In this document: positions 35,764 to 47,249 of the stretch, piece after piece | Position numbering within the stretch: the first letter of the stretch is position 1 | Layout: every line of letters begins with the position of its first letter | Origin: Megamerina dolium | Lineage: Eukaryota; Arthropoda; Insecta; Diptera; Megamerinidae | Direction: 5' to 3' | DNA length: 64,000 nt | NCBI GenBank assembly: GCA_963854835.1 | Contig: OY978526.1 | Location: 75,798,418 to 75,862,417 of the forward strand | The notes under the pieces: model-generated | What the model was told of the DNA's origin: nothing | The model's database searches: none | The model's input: the letters and a program-made list of their open reading frames with translations, nothing else | Position numbers and translations under genes: made by a program

Positions 35764-36906
35764 ATGGCCGAAGCAGTAGTTGAGGAGCGTGCACCAGTGC
35801 CACCACGTTTTTACTGTCACATGTGCAATGTGGAAATACGCATTCCAAACACCGATTTTACTTGCCCCCTTTGTTCTGGCGGTTTCGTTGAAGAGCTACC
35901 ACCGGCTGCACAGCCAAGTGAAGTCGGTGCCAGTAGTAGCACAGTAAGTTTACCGGAAAGCACGGGTAGTAGTAGTACATCTGCTAACAATGCCGCAAGA
36001 ATGTCTGACATTGATGCAATACGTGGCGAAATTGCGACTTTTCTTATGTCACGAAATGGTCAAAACGTAGAAATCGCCATTGGTCCTGATAATCGACGTG
36101 GGAATGTATTTACTGTTGGCGGTCGTGGTACCGGCTCCAGTGGTAACGGTAGTAATAGTAGTATCGGTGGAGGAGGTACAGCTGGTGGTCGTGTACGACC
36201 ACAAAATCTCGATCGATTAGATAACGTTTTATTCGATTTTCTTCAATCGTTGTCTGGAGGTGATGTCGATACACCCTTTCCCAATGCTGCAATTCCTTTT
36301 GGTAACTCCTCAATGTTTTACATGGGCAACCTGGGTGATTATGCATGGGGACGTGAAGGCATCGATACTATCGTAACACAATTGCTCAATCAAATGGAAA
36401 CATCAGGACCACCGCCATTGGCCAAAGATAAAATTGCCGAAATACCTAAAGTAGAAATCACCGCTGAAGAAGTCGATCGGAAATTGCAGTGTTCCGTGTG
36501 TTGGGAAGATTTTCAACTGCAAGAAATTGTACGCCGGTTACCTTGCTCACATATATACCATGAGAATTGTATTGTGCCATGGCTAGATTTGCATGGTACA
36601 TGCCCTATTTGTCGTAAATCGTTAAGTAATGAGACCAGTGCAGAGAGACTTGCTGCTGAAGTGGGTATGAGTAATAATAGTGTTGGGGCAAATGCCGCAA
36701 CTACACCGGCAAGGCAAAATTCAACGCAAAGTGGTCACAACATATTGAGGCCGAGCGCCAGTGCTGGTAATGTTAGTGGTGGTGATGGTGGTGCTGATAG
36801 AAATGCGACTGCAGTTAGTAGTAACTCGAATAGTGGTAGCACTAGTCAGTCACAGAATCAACGAAATGTCTTTTCGTTCGATGACACCAATGTCGATTTG
36901 GATTAA
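35764..36906 (+). CDS. iru: RING-H2 E3 ubiquitin ligase, RNF126/RNF115 (iruka) type
   Basis: An intronless ORF of 380 residues. Residues 18-37 form a CxxC-x12-CxxC zinc ribbon (CHMC ... CPLC), the BCA2/RNF126-type zinc finger that binds ubiquitin and client-delivery factors in the mammalian proteins. A Ser/Gly-rich low-complexity stretch follows. The RING-H2 domain is at about residues 243-283: CSVCWEDF, then LPCSHIYHENCIVPWLDLHG, then CPICRK, with all eight ligands in place. The tail is Ser/Asn/Gly-rich. In this family the N-terminal zinc finger recruits substrates such as mislocalised hydrophobic proteins, and the RING engages the E2. In Drosophila the ortholog is CG11982/iruka (from memory). 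The ATG at 35764 directly precedes the conserved N-terminus. Confidence 0.93.
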   Translation: MAEAVVEERAPVPPRFYCHMCNVEIRIPNTDFTCPLCSGGFVEELPPAAQPSEVGASSSTVSLPESTGSSSTSANNAARMSDIDAIRGEIATFLMSRNGQNVEIAIGPDNRRGNVFTVGGRGTGSSGNGSNSSIGGGGTAGGRVRPQNLDRLDNVLFDFLQSLSGGDVDTPFPNAAIPFGNSSMFYMGNLGDYAWGREGIDTIVTQLLNQMETSGPPPLAKDKIAEIPKVEITAEEVDRKLQCSVCWEDFQLQEIVRRLPCSHIYHENCIVPWLDLHGTCPICRKSLSNETSAERLAAEVGMSNNSVGANAATTPARQNSTQSGHNILRPSASAGNVSGGDGGADRNATAVSSNSNSGSTSQSQNQRNVFSFDDTNVDLD

Positions 36907-38620
36907 GTTCGTCTAAACACGGAAAAAACCCAGAAACCAATTGATAAAGCGATTAACCGTTTTTATGACGGTATTATGTTTATTTTAATTACAACAAAAA
37001 AGATTTCAAAGCAGGTTTATAATTGTGCTGATGAACTAAACTTTTGTTTTAATTAAAATTGATTGCCTGCATATTGCATCTGACTTGTAATAATCCGATC
37101 ATAAACAGGGGAATGTTAATAATTTTCTTTTGATTCGATTCGACGGTTAATTCAGCACTTTTTTGAATTCTAGTTTGAAAGAACATTTTGTGAAAATTTT
37201 ACTTTTTGCTCGAGGTTAGTTAATTGATGCATCATTTTATTAAACCATGTGTGTTTATTTGATTTTATTGCAATTTCTTTTGTTTGCTCTTTTTTTTTTT
37301 AAATTGAATACAATTGTGTTGCTTCAATATACATACTACATACATATATACAAATATGCTAAACATAATGGTAGATATTTAATTAAGCTACACATAATTA
37401 TTACAAAACTATATGCATACATATTTAAACTGTCTATTGTACAATTTGCAACAAAATTTATGAAATCTAAGAGTTGAAACGATATTTAACAAGAACGAAA
37501 CAAAAACAAAATATAATAATATGTAAATCATGCTTACATAAAATTATAAGTTTTAAATTATATACATACATTAATATATAAATATAAAAAATATTAAAAA
37601 TAATGATAATAAAAAATAACAATAATAAAAATATATAGATATCGTCATAGACAAATAATATTATTAAAAGTACTAAAAATAAAAAATATTAACACGAAAA
37701 AATATGTACCAATACATACATTGTAATTGTATTGAGTTCGGTTTTTTTTATCAGTTCTTAAGTGCACATGCACACCAATTTATGACTACATATAAAATAT
37801 AAAGTACCATACATACTACTTACAAACAATTATTTTTCAATACTAGCAGAACAATAGAAAAATATAATAATTATAGAAATTGTAAAATGTAATTAATAAT
37901 AATCAATTGTTTCATGCAAATACAAGTACTCGTATATATGCAAAAAATGTGTACACATAATTGTTTAGCATTAGAATTGATGAGGTAAAAACAAACAAAA
38001 CACATACTTGTATGTCAGGTTCTAAAATATGTCACCCAATGATACTCTAATATGTATTTTATTACATTTATGTATGTAGATATTTTGAAAACCATACTTG
38101 TATGCTTTCTCGGAGTAGAAGAATTGAATTTCACCTTCATTTGACATCAATTTTACCTCGTGATGATTAACAACTCAAAAGATTAAAACAATATCTAAAA
38201 AAAGCAGAAAAACAAAACTATTTTGCAGAATTTCATATTTACATTATTAATATATATCGTTGGTGCATACGAAAAAAGACGCGCGATAAAAATCGACCGT
38301 GTAAAAAACGTCGGCGACGCATAAACATAATTGATGGCGGTGTGGTTATCGTATCAACCAATCCCTAACGCAAATTATACTAAAAATAAAATTCACCAAT
38401 TACCAGTCGCTCGGATAAATGATAATATGTTTACGTGTCTCTCTTCGTCGTCAATTATGTTTACGTCCTTCTTCGCCGTCAAAACACTCGCGCATCTTTC
38501 TCCATATGCACCGACGATATCGCTTTTGGGTAAAAATTGTGTTGAACATCATAATATATATATTTAAAGCATAAGGATTACAATGTTTTCGTTCTTTTCC
38601 ACAAATTTAATAAATGAAAG
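36907..38620 (+). other. Probable 3' UTR of RING gene, then AT-rich DNA
   Basis: A very AT-rich stretch with many AATAAA-like hexamers. It may be a long 3' UTR, but the end is not determinable. An imperfect 30-bp direct repeat (atgtttacgt ... cttcg-cgtcaa) lies at about 38427-38486. No gene is seen. Confidence 0.4.
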
Positions 38621-38719
38621 TACTAATTGGTGCAAAAAAGGATATACGTATTGGGTAATTTAAAACCTATCCGCGGTTTTTTGATACATTTTTGAACAAA
38701 AAATTTCTTTCTTTTCTTC

Positions 38720-39540
38720 ATCAGTCGAATTGCCCAGAGAAGAGTATAGGCGCGATGTAGGTGGAGTCGGAGTGAGTAATGGCAGTGGAGAGGACCGAGG
38801 AGCGCTCGTTGCATTAGGCAGCAGGGCCCGCGAAAGACTTGGTGCCACTCTCTTTGACTATTTAGGCTTGAGCCGGATCTAAGGCGGCACCATTGACCGT
38901 ATCCATTGCACTTTACAGAAACAGCGTTGCGGTGTATACGCCGTAGAGATGATTGCGTAGGTTGAGGTCGCTGTACTTGTGAAATTGGCAGGGGCTGTAC
39001 TGATGAAGTCTGCAATATGGAACAGTTGGCTATGAAAACTGTACTCCAGTCTATGATTGCGTAGACCTGAGCATATTCTTTGCTGATACCAGTTGCAACA
39101 ATTGTTGTATTTCACTGACATAGAATTTCGGTGAATACGAAGGCCGTAGATTGAGCACAGTCAGATGCCGTTAGTCGCGTGTGGTTGAGGCTGCGTCTAT
39201 TGTTGTTGCTGCGGGGGTCGCTGCCACTGCGTCCGTTCGGGCGTATTCCATTCTCTATGACTCCGAAGGCTGGAACAAGTTCGTTGGTGACGCCAACCAA
39301 AACAGTTGCTGCATTCGCATTGTGGCGAATGGTGGCTCCGCAAACTGACCAGATCCAAGTGTTGACTGGATTCTATTCCATTCCGGCACATAGGAGACGT
39401 AATGCAAGGTGGGGCCTGGTTGATAAGCGAAAAAATGAGCTGATGACACACATTGAGCGTGATGCGTACGTGTGTGTATGGGGAAATATTTGTTGTGCTG
39501 ATTTGGCAATCCTTGACCTGTAAAAACCAGTTTATATTCC
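38720..39540. other. Unexplained GC-richer block with overlapping ORFs on both strands
   Basis: This block is clearly less AT-rich than its flanks and has several ORFs of 60-137 codons on both strands. One plus-strand reading from about 38723 reads ELPREEYRRDVGGVGVSN and continues to RERLGATLFDYLGLSRI with a stop. It starts just after an acceptor-like 'ttcttttcttcatcag'. Another plus-strand ORF runs 39179-39523. None matches a family I know. It may be a decayed coding sequence or an unrecognised mobile element. Confidence 0.35.
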
Positions 39541-39795
39541 GGGACGAAGACCCGATTGCCATGGGAGCATTATCTTCTCGGTCATATATTATGGTGTGAT
39601 TAGTCGACACGTATCGGTAGGTAACGGATCAGCTGTTCCGAGCTATTTCATACAAAAGCAATAAAAGCGATTAGTCAAAACGAATTGGTAGGTGACGTAT
39701 CGTTGGGATCCGTAGAAATTAGATTTTCAACGGAGCGTATGTCAAAAAAATGAGTCATTCTCTTTTCTCTCAATCATATTTCTATTTTATCTTAT

Positions 39796-40058
39796 ACTAA
39801 TCCACGGCTGAAGCATAACTAAATCTAATATCAAAAAGATTTTTCTTTCGAACGGTACCCACCTGCCGGCAACAATTGGCAATTATTCCGGCAGTCACAA
39901 TTTGCCAAAAATGCTTCTTAAAAGAGCTCTGCGACAAAATTAAGTTAAAGTGATGTCACAAGGGTTCTGCCGTTCGGAACCGGCTAATATCAGTAGGTCC
40001 CTTTTAATGCTGTCCAAATTTAACAACAGTATTGAAAGAGAAGCTCGGTGGTATCACA
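39796..40058 (+). mobile_element. tRNA-derived SINE, head truncated
   Basis: The shared body is present ('tttctttcgaacggtaccca' onward, 'ctgccgttcggaaccggcta', then 'gagaagctcggtgg'). The tRNA-like head is reduced to 'aatccacggctgaagcat'. The tail is diverged (cacaatggacctttctgaca). Confidence 0.75.
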
Positions 40059-40221
40059 ATGGACCTTTCTGACATAAGTGTGTCCTTTCAGAGAAAGGGT
40101 AGCCATGTAACCTAACCTAACCTATCTCTTTTTCTATAACATATACTGAGCTATCAGTGTTTACTAATCTCACTCCGTCAACATAACAGACGCCTAAAAG
40201 TACACGTCCGTTTATCCAGTA

Positions 40222-40360
40222 AAAACGTGTAAGTTCTCTCACAGCGAACTGTTATTTTACGCTCTCATTTTATCTATCGTTTTTGGTGTTAACAAACATC
40301 ATTTGACAAAATACTAATGATAATTTGTACGAATTTTCTATAAACAGAAACATTTAATAT
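40222..40360 (+). repeat. Dispersed repeat, copy 2 (inverted relative to 455-612)
   Basis: It shares 'agttctctcacagcgaactg', 'ttttacgctctcattt' and 'tacgaattttcta' blocks in conserved order with the reverse complement of 455-612. Confidence 0.6.
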
Positions 40361-40504
40361 CTCTACGAGCAAGAATTCGTAATATAGAAAAAACAGCTGT
40401 TCTTACTGGCAAGTGCAAGTGTTGGAAATTACTAGAAAATCTTAAAAAAATTTCCGTTGGCGTACTTTTTAAATTTTTTCTCATTTTTAGAGAGGAATTT
40501 TCTT

Positions 40505-41118
40505 AGTGCCTGTTCACATTGGCCTGCCCAGACGCAACTGTGCGAGCGAGATAGGTAGAAAAGTAGGCAGTAAGAAAGTGATGGAAGTTTTGCGCCGAAA
40601 ATCCAATCCAAAATTAAAAATCGGCGCAACAACCTATGTTCTATGTCCAAAGTGTTCCGATTATGACAACTGTGATCACAAATTTTTAGACGTTGAAGCG
40701 ATAACATCAACAAGAAGCGTTCTATATTAGGGTTGTGCGATTAATTGTTTGTTCAAAAAGTCTGATTATTCAAATTATTCGACAAATCAATTCGCTTGAT
40801 CAAAATTGAAATTATTCGATTAATCAGAATTTTGATTAATCGCAATCATTTTCATGTTTATTTTTTCTTTATTTATGAAATATTTGAAATATTATCAATA
40901 TTTTGAAAATTTTTTTTAGAATAATTTCAATTTTGAATAATCAAAATCATGATAATTCGATTAATTTCATATTTGATTAATCGAATACTTTGATTAACTT
41001 TCTTCAATATTTCTGAACAAACGATTAATTTCACAGCCCTACTTTATTCCAAAATTCCAATTCCACTGTAGCATTTTAGTTGAAATAAAACCGGCGCAAT
41101 TGCACTAATGTGAACACA
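40505..41118. mobile_element. Non-autonomous DNA element, copy 1
   Basis: The left end 'agtgcctgttcacattggcc' and the right end (reverse complement 'cgctgtgttcacattagtgc') share a 'tgttcacatt-g' inverted terminus. The interior has about 230 bp of moderate-GC sequence followed by very AT-rich sequence full of 'attcgattaat' motifs. A second copy, about 90% or more similar by eye over most of its length, lies at 52864-53435. An ORF at 40506-40730 in the moderate-GC part has no known match. Superfamily is uncertain. Confidence 0.7.
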
Positions 41119-41129
41119 GCGTTAATGGG

Positions 41130-41680
41130 AAATCTAATGTAAACAGGTACTTACACTCTTGAATTATGTTGATAGAGAAATATTGCTAGTAAAGTACAAG
41201 GACGAAGCTGGCATATAATCAGAATCAAGTCGCCCAGCGACCTTCGTTGAGGAAAAGTTCACTATCAAAATTAAAACACACTACAGCATATGAGGTTGCA
41301 CACAACTAAGGCGACGATAGAGTTCGTCTGACGAAATTCGACGAGAAGAGATTTATTTTTAATTTTGCCGTTGCGGCCGGTTGGCAAAATCAGCTGTCAG
41401 TGAAAAAATGCGAACGAAGTGACTGTTGATGATATTTAAAACATTGATAATTTGAATTAATCGAAAAATTTGGGGATTTACCTCTTCGCTTTTGTATGCT
41501 TACATTTTTTTATTTGTCAATGAGGCGAATTTCGCTTCAATTCTGTTTTACTGGACGAAGTGTTGCGGCGAAAATCACCCGAATTCATCGTTCCCTCCGA
41601 CAAAGTTCGTTCAGTGATTTGATGCTGTTTATAATTTAATGCTGTAAACAGAATCAAATCCTAAACATACTTTAATTGCT
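41130..41680. other. Gene-free stretch
   Basis: A moderate-AT stretch between repeats and the four-exon gene, with no gene that I can support. Confidence 0.4.
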
Positions 41681-41685
41681 GCAAT

Positions 41686-41775
41686 GTATATCTTCAGCAC
41701 TGCCCATGCGACACCACTTTTTTGTACGTGATGCAGGTTCGTGTCGTCAGCCAAGAAAAGTTTGAAGTGAATTGT
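41686..41775 (+). repeat. Dispersed repeat shared with 28410-28516
   Basis: See the entry at 28410: a 24-bp identical block followed by a second shared block ending 'aagtttgaagtgaatt'. Confidence 0.65.
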
Positions 41776-42124
41776 ACATGCCACTCTTTTGCGTACACAT
41801 TCCTTAACACAACAATTGAATTTATTTGACAGCAAAACATTGATAGCGTAAAATTCAAGATAAATGTTAATTTTTTAATTTTGTATTGAACACTGGAACA
41901 AATCTTTCATTTCAGCAATCAACAAATTTATCTTATAACCTTGGCTTAACATCTGTCCAAAAATTCCCTTGCACTTGATGTTTTGGGAAATTTTGTTGTC
42001 AATCCTGAATGCGGTATCAACAAAACTATACAGTAAATATTGAATGCCCAAGGTCAATTAGTGCAGCAATTTTGAAATTAATTTAGAACAATTTAATCTA
42101 CTAATTGTGAATTTGTGAGAAATA

Positions 42125-44211
42125 ATGATGTTTGCAAATGAAACAAATGAATGTGAAGAATCGGATGAGGAAATTGAATGTCATTTGGACGCGGATGCAG
42201 TTTTTACACGCTTAACACAAGTGGTATGTATACGTAAAGTGCATGCAATGCAAATTCAGAAAATTTCATTTATATGATTTTTTATTTATGTATATGTATA
42301 TTTGCTTAGGTTCGCAATCATTATGTTGATTATTTGGAAAAACAATTATTGGAGAATGCTTATGCATGGAAACACCAGAAAACAGCAACAACAGAGGTAG
42401 ATGACCAATCTATCAGATCTCATACAGAACAGATTTTAATGCAACAAATACATAAATGTGCTGCAATATTGGAAAAGAAGGCGGTCGATGCGTGCATGAT
42501 TGCCCAAATATATCAGCGTACAATGTTAAAAACAGTAAGTATATTTTTCGTATGTGCAGTATCCAAAATGTGGTATTAGTGTAGCATACTTTTTTGAGCA
42601 CATTGGAAGTTTTGCAACGACTTTTTTTCAATTTTTGGGTAAATGTTACTGTATCATATAAAATTTTCCTATCCAATCCTTTCCTATTGATCAGAATCAA
42701 GATCTGAGTCCATTTGATCATGTCATGAACCCACTGTGCCTTTACTACATTACATTTTAGATCATATTTTAATCATATCAAATGTATGATACATTTACAG
42801 ATTTCCATAGTACGGCAAAACACACAAAAATGTCGCTTAGAACGCGATCTGGAGAAACTTATGCTGGATATCGTGGAGCCGAATAATAATAGTAAGTATA
42901 CAACGGTAGCCACACAAACTGAAGATAACGTCAATGCGCTACTAACGAAGAGAAATCGAAGCCATTATGCCAGTAACGATGAGGATGATGTTGGTGCTGA
43001 TGATAATGATGATGATGGTGATGCCGGTGATGATAGTAAAATACTTTCATTAGAGGAAAAAATTACAAATTTCCAAAAACGTCTGAACGGGGAATATAAA
43101 ATTAAAAATTACCATAGCGATGAAAGGGTCTCCACGAGCAGCAGATCATTGGAAAAAATGACGAAACGTCAAAAGCACGTTAAAAAAAGACGAAAATTGA
43201 ATATGCAGCGTGAAACACAAAACACTTCACAGTATTTGCATACAAGTATATGTAGTTCAACGCCTTCTATAACACCACCACTATCCCCATTAAAATCGGC
43301 AAGTATTCGTGACGGTATCACAGCGCCAACTGCCAGTGGTATTGATGAAAAAGATGACGATGAAGTTTCTAAAGAACTGGCACAACTCTTCAGTGAGGAA
43401 CGCAGCGAACTGGATATAATATTTGGTATTAATCCCAATGATGAGCCCGATGACCCGCAAATTAGCAGCATATTACGTGAAATTGAAAATGCCACCTTAC
43501 CATCGGCAGTACCACAGACTGAATGCAGTCTAAATAGTACTCCGCCCGCAACAGTATCTCCACCTATGGCCCTGTCATCGTCGATATCATCCATAATGAA
43601 TACACAACCGCAGGAACAAACGCAACAGCAATTGCAACACACACCAACCAACACCACCACCTGCACTACTAAATCAGATATGCGTAATAGTTTATGGCCA
43701 TGTGAATTGTATATGCAGCGTCGTCGTCTTACTAAATCTCTAAATCATCTCATCGAAGAAGATTTCCGTTGGCATGAGATAATTAAATGGAAATTTATAA
43801 CATTATTCGGTGAGGATTCCGATGATGAATTCGCTACGTGTAGTCCTTCAATTGAGCTGGATGATGTACTAATTAGCAGTTGCATACAGCGTATTTCACT
43901 ATGGATTGTAAAACATTTGATGAAACCCATGAAAGATGGTCTCATTGCGAATCGTTTTCTATTTAAGAAATTAGCAAAACGTTTGGCACATAGTATTATT
44001 ATGGAAGATCAATATCCAGGTACAATAATAAGATGACCTTGTCTCTGATTATTATATGTGAATTTATTGCATTTCATTATTACATGTACTCACCGCCATC
44101 ACAAAAGATGAACGCATTATTCGAAAAACAGTGGAAAACTACTTTTGCCTGTATCAGGCAGTACGAAGTGCAGATGATTTACTTGATGTACCAAGTATAT
44201 TGTATGATTGA
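42125..44211 (+). CDS. Unrecognised acidic nuclear-type protein, four exons
   Basis: Exons 42125-42223, 42310-42534, 42801-44019 and 44108-44211 join in frame across GT-AG introns, giving about 548 residues. The start is the first of two adjacent ATGs. The first 108 residues (exons 1-2) look helical, with VRNHYVDYLEKQLLENAYAW and a Lys/Ala-rich helix. Exon 3 carries an acidic run (DEDDVGADDNDDDGDAGDD), a basic cluster likely to act as a nuclear localisation signal (KRQKHVKKRRKL), and Ser/Thr/Pro/Gln-rich stretches. The C-terminal 120 residues look folded and conserved (WPCELYMQRRRLTKSL onward; IVKHLMKPMKDGLI; DERIIRKTVENYF). I do not recognise a named domain. By position between the RING ligase and KCMF1 it may correspond to the uncharacterised Drosophila CG11983 (from memory). 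Gene structure is well supported; function is unknown. Confidence 0.85.
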
Positions 44212-44329
44212 AAGTAAAGAAAATGTAAAAAAAGAATGTATATTTTTATTATTTGGATTATTACGATTTAGTCCCAGAGCTCGCTCCAAGCTTGACAATG
44301 AATTCTAAGTTACTCCTTTTAAGTGGGCA

Positions 44330-44335
44330 ATAAAA
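44330..44335 (+). terminator. Likely poly(A) signal of the four-exon gene
   Basis: AATAAA-type hexamers ('gggcaataaaataaagaaat') lie about 120 bp after the stop codon, just before a SINE tail. Confidence 0.5.
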
Positions 44336-44339
44336 TAAA

Positions 44340-44645
44340 GAAATTTGTGGCACTTATAGGCCCTGAAGGGCCCTTTGGCCGAGCTTCTCTTCCAGTACTG
44401 TTGTGCGTGTTAAATTTTAAACAGTATTGGATTTGATCTACTTATATTAGCCGGCTGCAAACTGCAGAACCCTTGTGACATCACTTTTTCTGAGCTTTGT
44501 CACAGAGCTCTTTTAGAAGCTTTTTCATGACAAATTGTCACTGCCGGAAGAATTGCCAATTTGTTGGTGCCGTGCGAAAGAAAAACTCATCGGATCAGAA
44601 GGGCAACGCACTGAGCTACAGCACGGAAGGCCAACACATTGCCCA
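44340..44645 (-). mobile_element. tRNA-derived SINE
   Basis: The tail side (aatttgtggcacttataggc) and body (tttctgagctttgtcacaga, then ttgtcactgccggaagaatt) match the family. The head side is rearranged, with two partial head-like segments (ggatcagaagggcaacgcac and aaggccaacacattgcccac). Confidence 0.8.
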
Positions 44646-44659
44646 CTGGGATACGGCAT

Positions 44660-46610
44660 CTACATTAAAGCGTACCAAATGTTTTGCCAATGAGTCTAAG
44701 TACATTGGCCCTGGAAACCATGGTCTTGAATGAATTTTTATATATTAAGGTGTTTCTTTTTCATCCATTCTGTATGTGAGCCCCTTTAAGAAATGTAGAT
44801 AGAACGTTATTATCTTTAGGGTGGAGAGCAAAACCAATGGTGGTCGGTGATACATGTGATTTATAAAAACATCAATTTTGTAGAGCTACTCCCAAGAGTT
44901 TAGAAAGAGGGTAAGCATGTTACGGTAAAATGTTGAGAAAAATTAAGTTGGAGGCAGGTCTTACATGTCATCCCTAAGCAGCTATGGGGTATTTGCCATT
45001 CTTCAGATGTCCTTAAGTATATTTTAAAGGGAAGTCTCCGTAAGGCGTGGTGGTAGTGGGTAGGTATGTTCGGCGGGATTCGAATTCTACAATAAGAAAC
45101 TGTTGCAGCTTGTTTGGGAAGCGTCACCTTATCCATCATACTCACCGACTATTCGACTGCCATCATTCAAATTTCATGATACTACTAAACATCATCTCAT
45201 CTAACTCTTCCCGAATGACTTAAAGACGTCATACATCAAAATGGCTAATACCAACACAGTTTCATAAAATTTGAGGGGAGGAAATAAAAAAATGGATTTA
45301 TAGTTGTAAAAATGACTTTGTATTTCAATATATTCTCCCCAAATCTTTTTAAAACCCAAAATTTCACTCGAAATATTTCTCACACTGCCTAATGGGATGA
45401 CTGGGATGTCTACTAAATCTCTCTCGTTGAATAGACAATCTTTCAAAATCATATCTCGTATTATTTTTAGACGTTTTTTTCGCATTGACCACTTTTAAAC
45501 AAACCAGCCCATTTACAAACCATTGTTTTTGAAATAATTACACATAAATTTACCATATCGGTTTGAGTTTCCCTTCCCTATCGATTTTGACTAATTAACA
45601 TTTGTTCGAAACATACCACCTATTCCCATTCCTGAGGATGCTCTCTTACAAAATTGAACTTTTTATTTAATACACTACTAGCGTTCCGAGGGCGCCCACA
45701 GAAGGATAAAATCTAGATTATTTTCTAAACATACTTACCTCCTGTTTAAAAAACGGAAATAACTCCATAACTGTCCAGGAATTGGCTCTAGGAGGCTTCC
45801 ATTGGTTCCATCTTCTCAATATATCTTTTGAGTTTACTTACCTCACATCTGAACTCCCTAAGGAAGCTGCCACACAAAATGAAGGAAAAAAACATATTAG
45901 AAGAACTCCATAGTTTTCCATAAATTGCCTATAGAATGGTCAAATGTAGTTTTGACACAAATAATTTTTATCTCTTGCATATTTTTCCCAATCATACCAT
46001 ACTTACGCTCTATCTCCACCGCTTAAAGAGTTTAAAAACAGTTGAAAAACGATAAATAACCACATAGTGTTCCAGGCATCGCCAGTAGAGGAACATAAGT
46101 TAGGCCAACCCTCCTTAATTTTTTACCCCCAATATTTCCCTTGAATAGACAACTCCCAACCTGTGCTCCTTATGCGGGCTCCCCTACAAAACTGACAGTG
46201 CTTATGAAATTGGCTTCCACCACTCCCACGGTACCACTAAGGGAGCCGAATTTATGATCGACGTGTATTCATTTTTTAACTCCAAAAAGTAAATTAAAAA
46301 AAAACTGAAAGCATATTTTTTATTATTATTCAAAAATTTGAATCATTACGATTTGCACCGACTACGAGAAGCAAAAATGGATTTTTCTTCTCGTTGTGGT
46401 ACAACACGTTGTTACAGTCCTCCTTCAAAAAATATACAAGGATCACAAAGAAAAATTGAAAATACTACAATAGCTCATACCTATAACGGATATGGTCCAT
46501 CTGATAGTGACCAGATAGTTCCGACTCTGAGCTTGGAAAAATTCTAAGTGGAATTAACATGTAAGCAATTAACGAAGCCAATTCAAAAATCCTCGAAAGC
46601 AATACAACAA
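44660..46610. other. Gene-free stretch of unfamiliar composition
   Basis: This stretch is less AT-rich and more asymmetric than other gaps, but no ORF is recognisable. It may be old transposon DNA belonging to the LINE remnant that follows. Confidence 0.35.
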
Positions 46611-46619
46611 AATTAAAAA

Positions 46620-47238
46620 TTAATATCAGACAGCCAAGCTGTGATTAAAGCGTTAAACAAGCAGATATTCTACCATCAATCAGTCCTAGAATGCCATAAC
46701 TCCCTAAATCAGCTGATTGAAAGGAATAAGGTAACTTATCTGGGTGTCGGGGCATAGGAGTTTTTATAGGAACGAAAGAGCAGATGAGCAGGTAGAATGG
46801 GGGCAGACCAGCCCTTCGCAAGAACTGGTCCCTAATTCGGTTTTACGAAAGCAGGTATAAACAAGGAAGTCGAAGACTGTGCGATAAACCTAATAAAGCA
46901 AATATGAAATCAACAGCTGATCATAAATCATTGAAAAATGTTTCAATCGTAGAATGCCAAAACATGCCCTAACCATAAACCGGCAAAACCTTAGACTATT
47001 ATGTGGGACATTAATAGGACACTACATCTGCAATTACCATCTATACAAAGTGGGGATCGCTGAGGACTCACTATGTAAATCTTGCTTAGGGGAAAATGAA
47101 ACAATGGATCACATATTTGTCAAATGCCCAGCGAAGAGGAGACTCAGCAAACACATGTTGGATGAAGAAGATTACCCAGTAATTCAAGTTTCGGATATAA
47201 TAAAATATCTAAATATAGTTTACAAAGAGGAGATATAA
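46620..47238 (+). pseudogene. LINE remnant: RNase H plus C-terminal zinc motif
   Basis: With frameshifts, the plus strand reads ISDSQAVIKALNKQIFYHQS, then LECHNSLNQLIERNKVTYLG. These are the central and C-terminal parts of an RNase H domain of an I/R1/Jockey-type non-LTR retrotransposon. The final ORF (46954-47238) carries NRQNLRLLCGTLIGHYICNY and a CKSC...H-x4-C zinc motif (DHIFVKCPAKRRL). Reverse transcriptase is not present. The copy is 5'-truncated and inactive. Confidence 0.8.
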
Positions 47239-47249
47239 CACACTCAAAA

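Noticed and set aside
39179..39523. 114-codon plus-strand ORF as a gene
   Set aside because: No recognisable family, no splice partners, overlapped by equally long antisense ORFs; kept only as part of the unexplained block.
43169..43666. 165-codon minus-strand ORF inside the four-exon gene
   Set aside because: Antisense shadow of exon 3; composition is Ser/Cys-rich as expected for a shadow.
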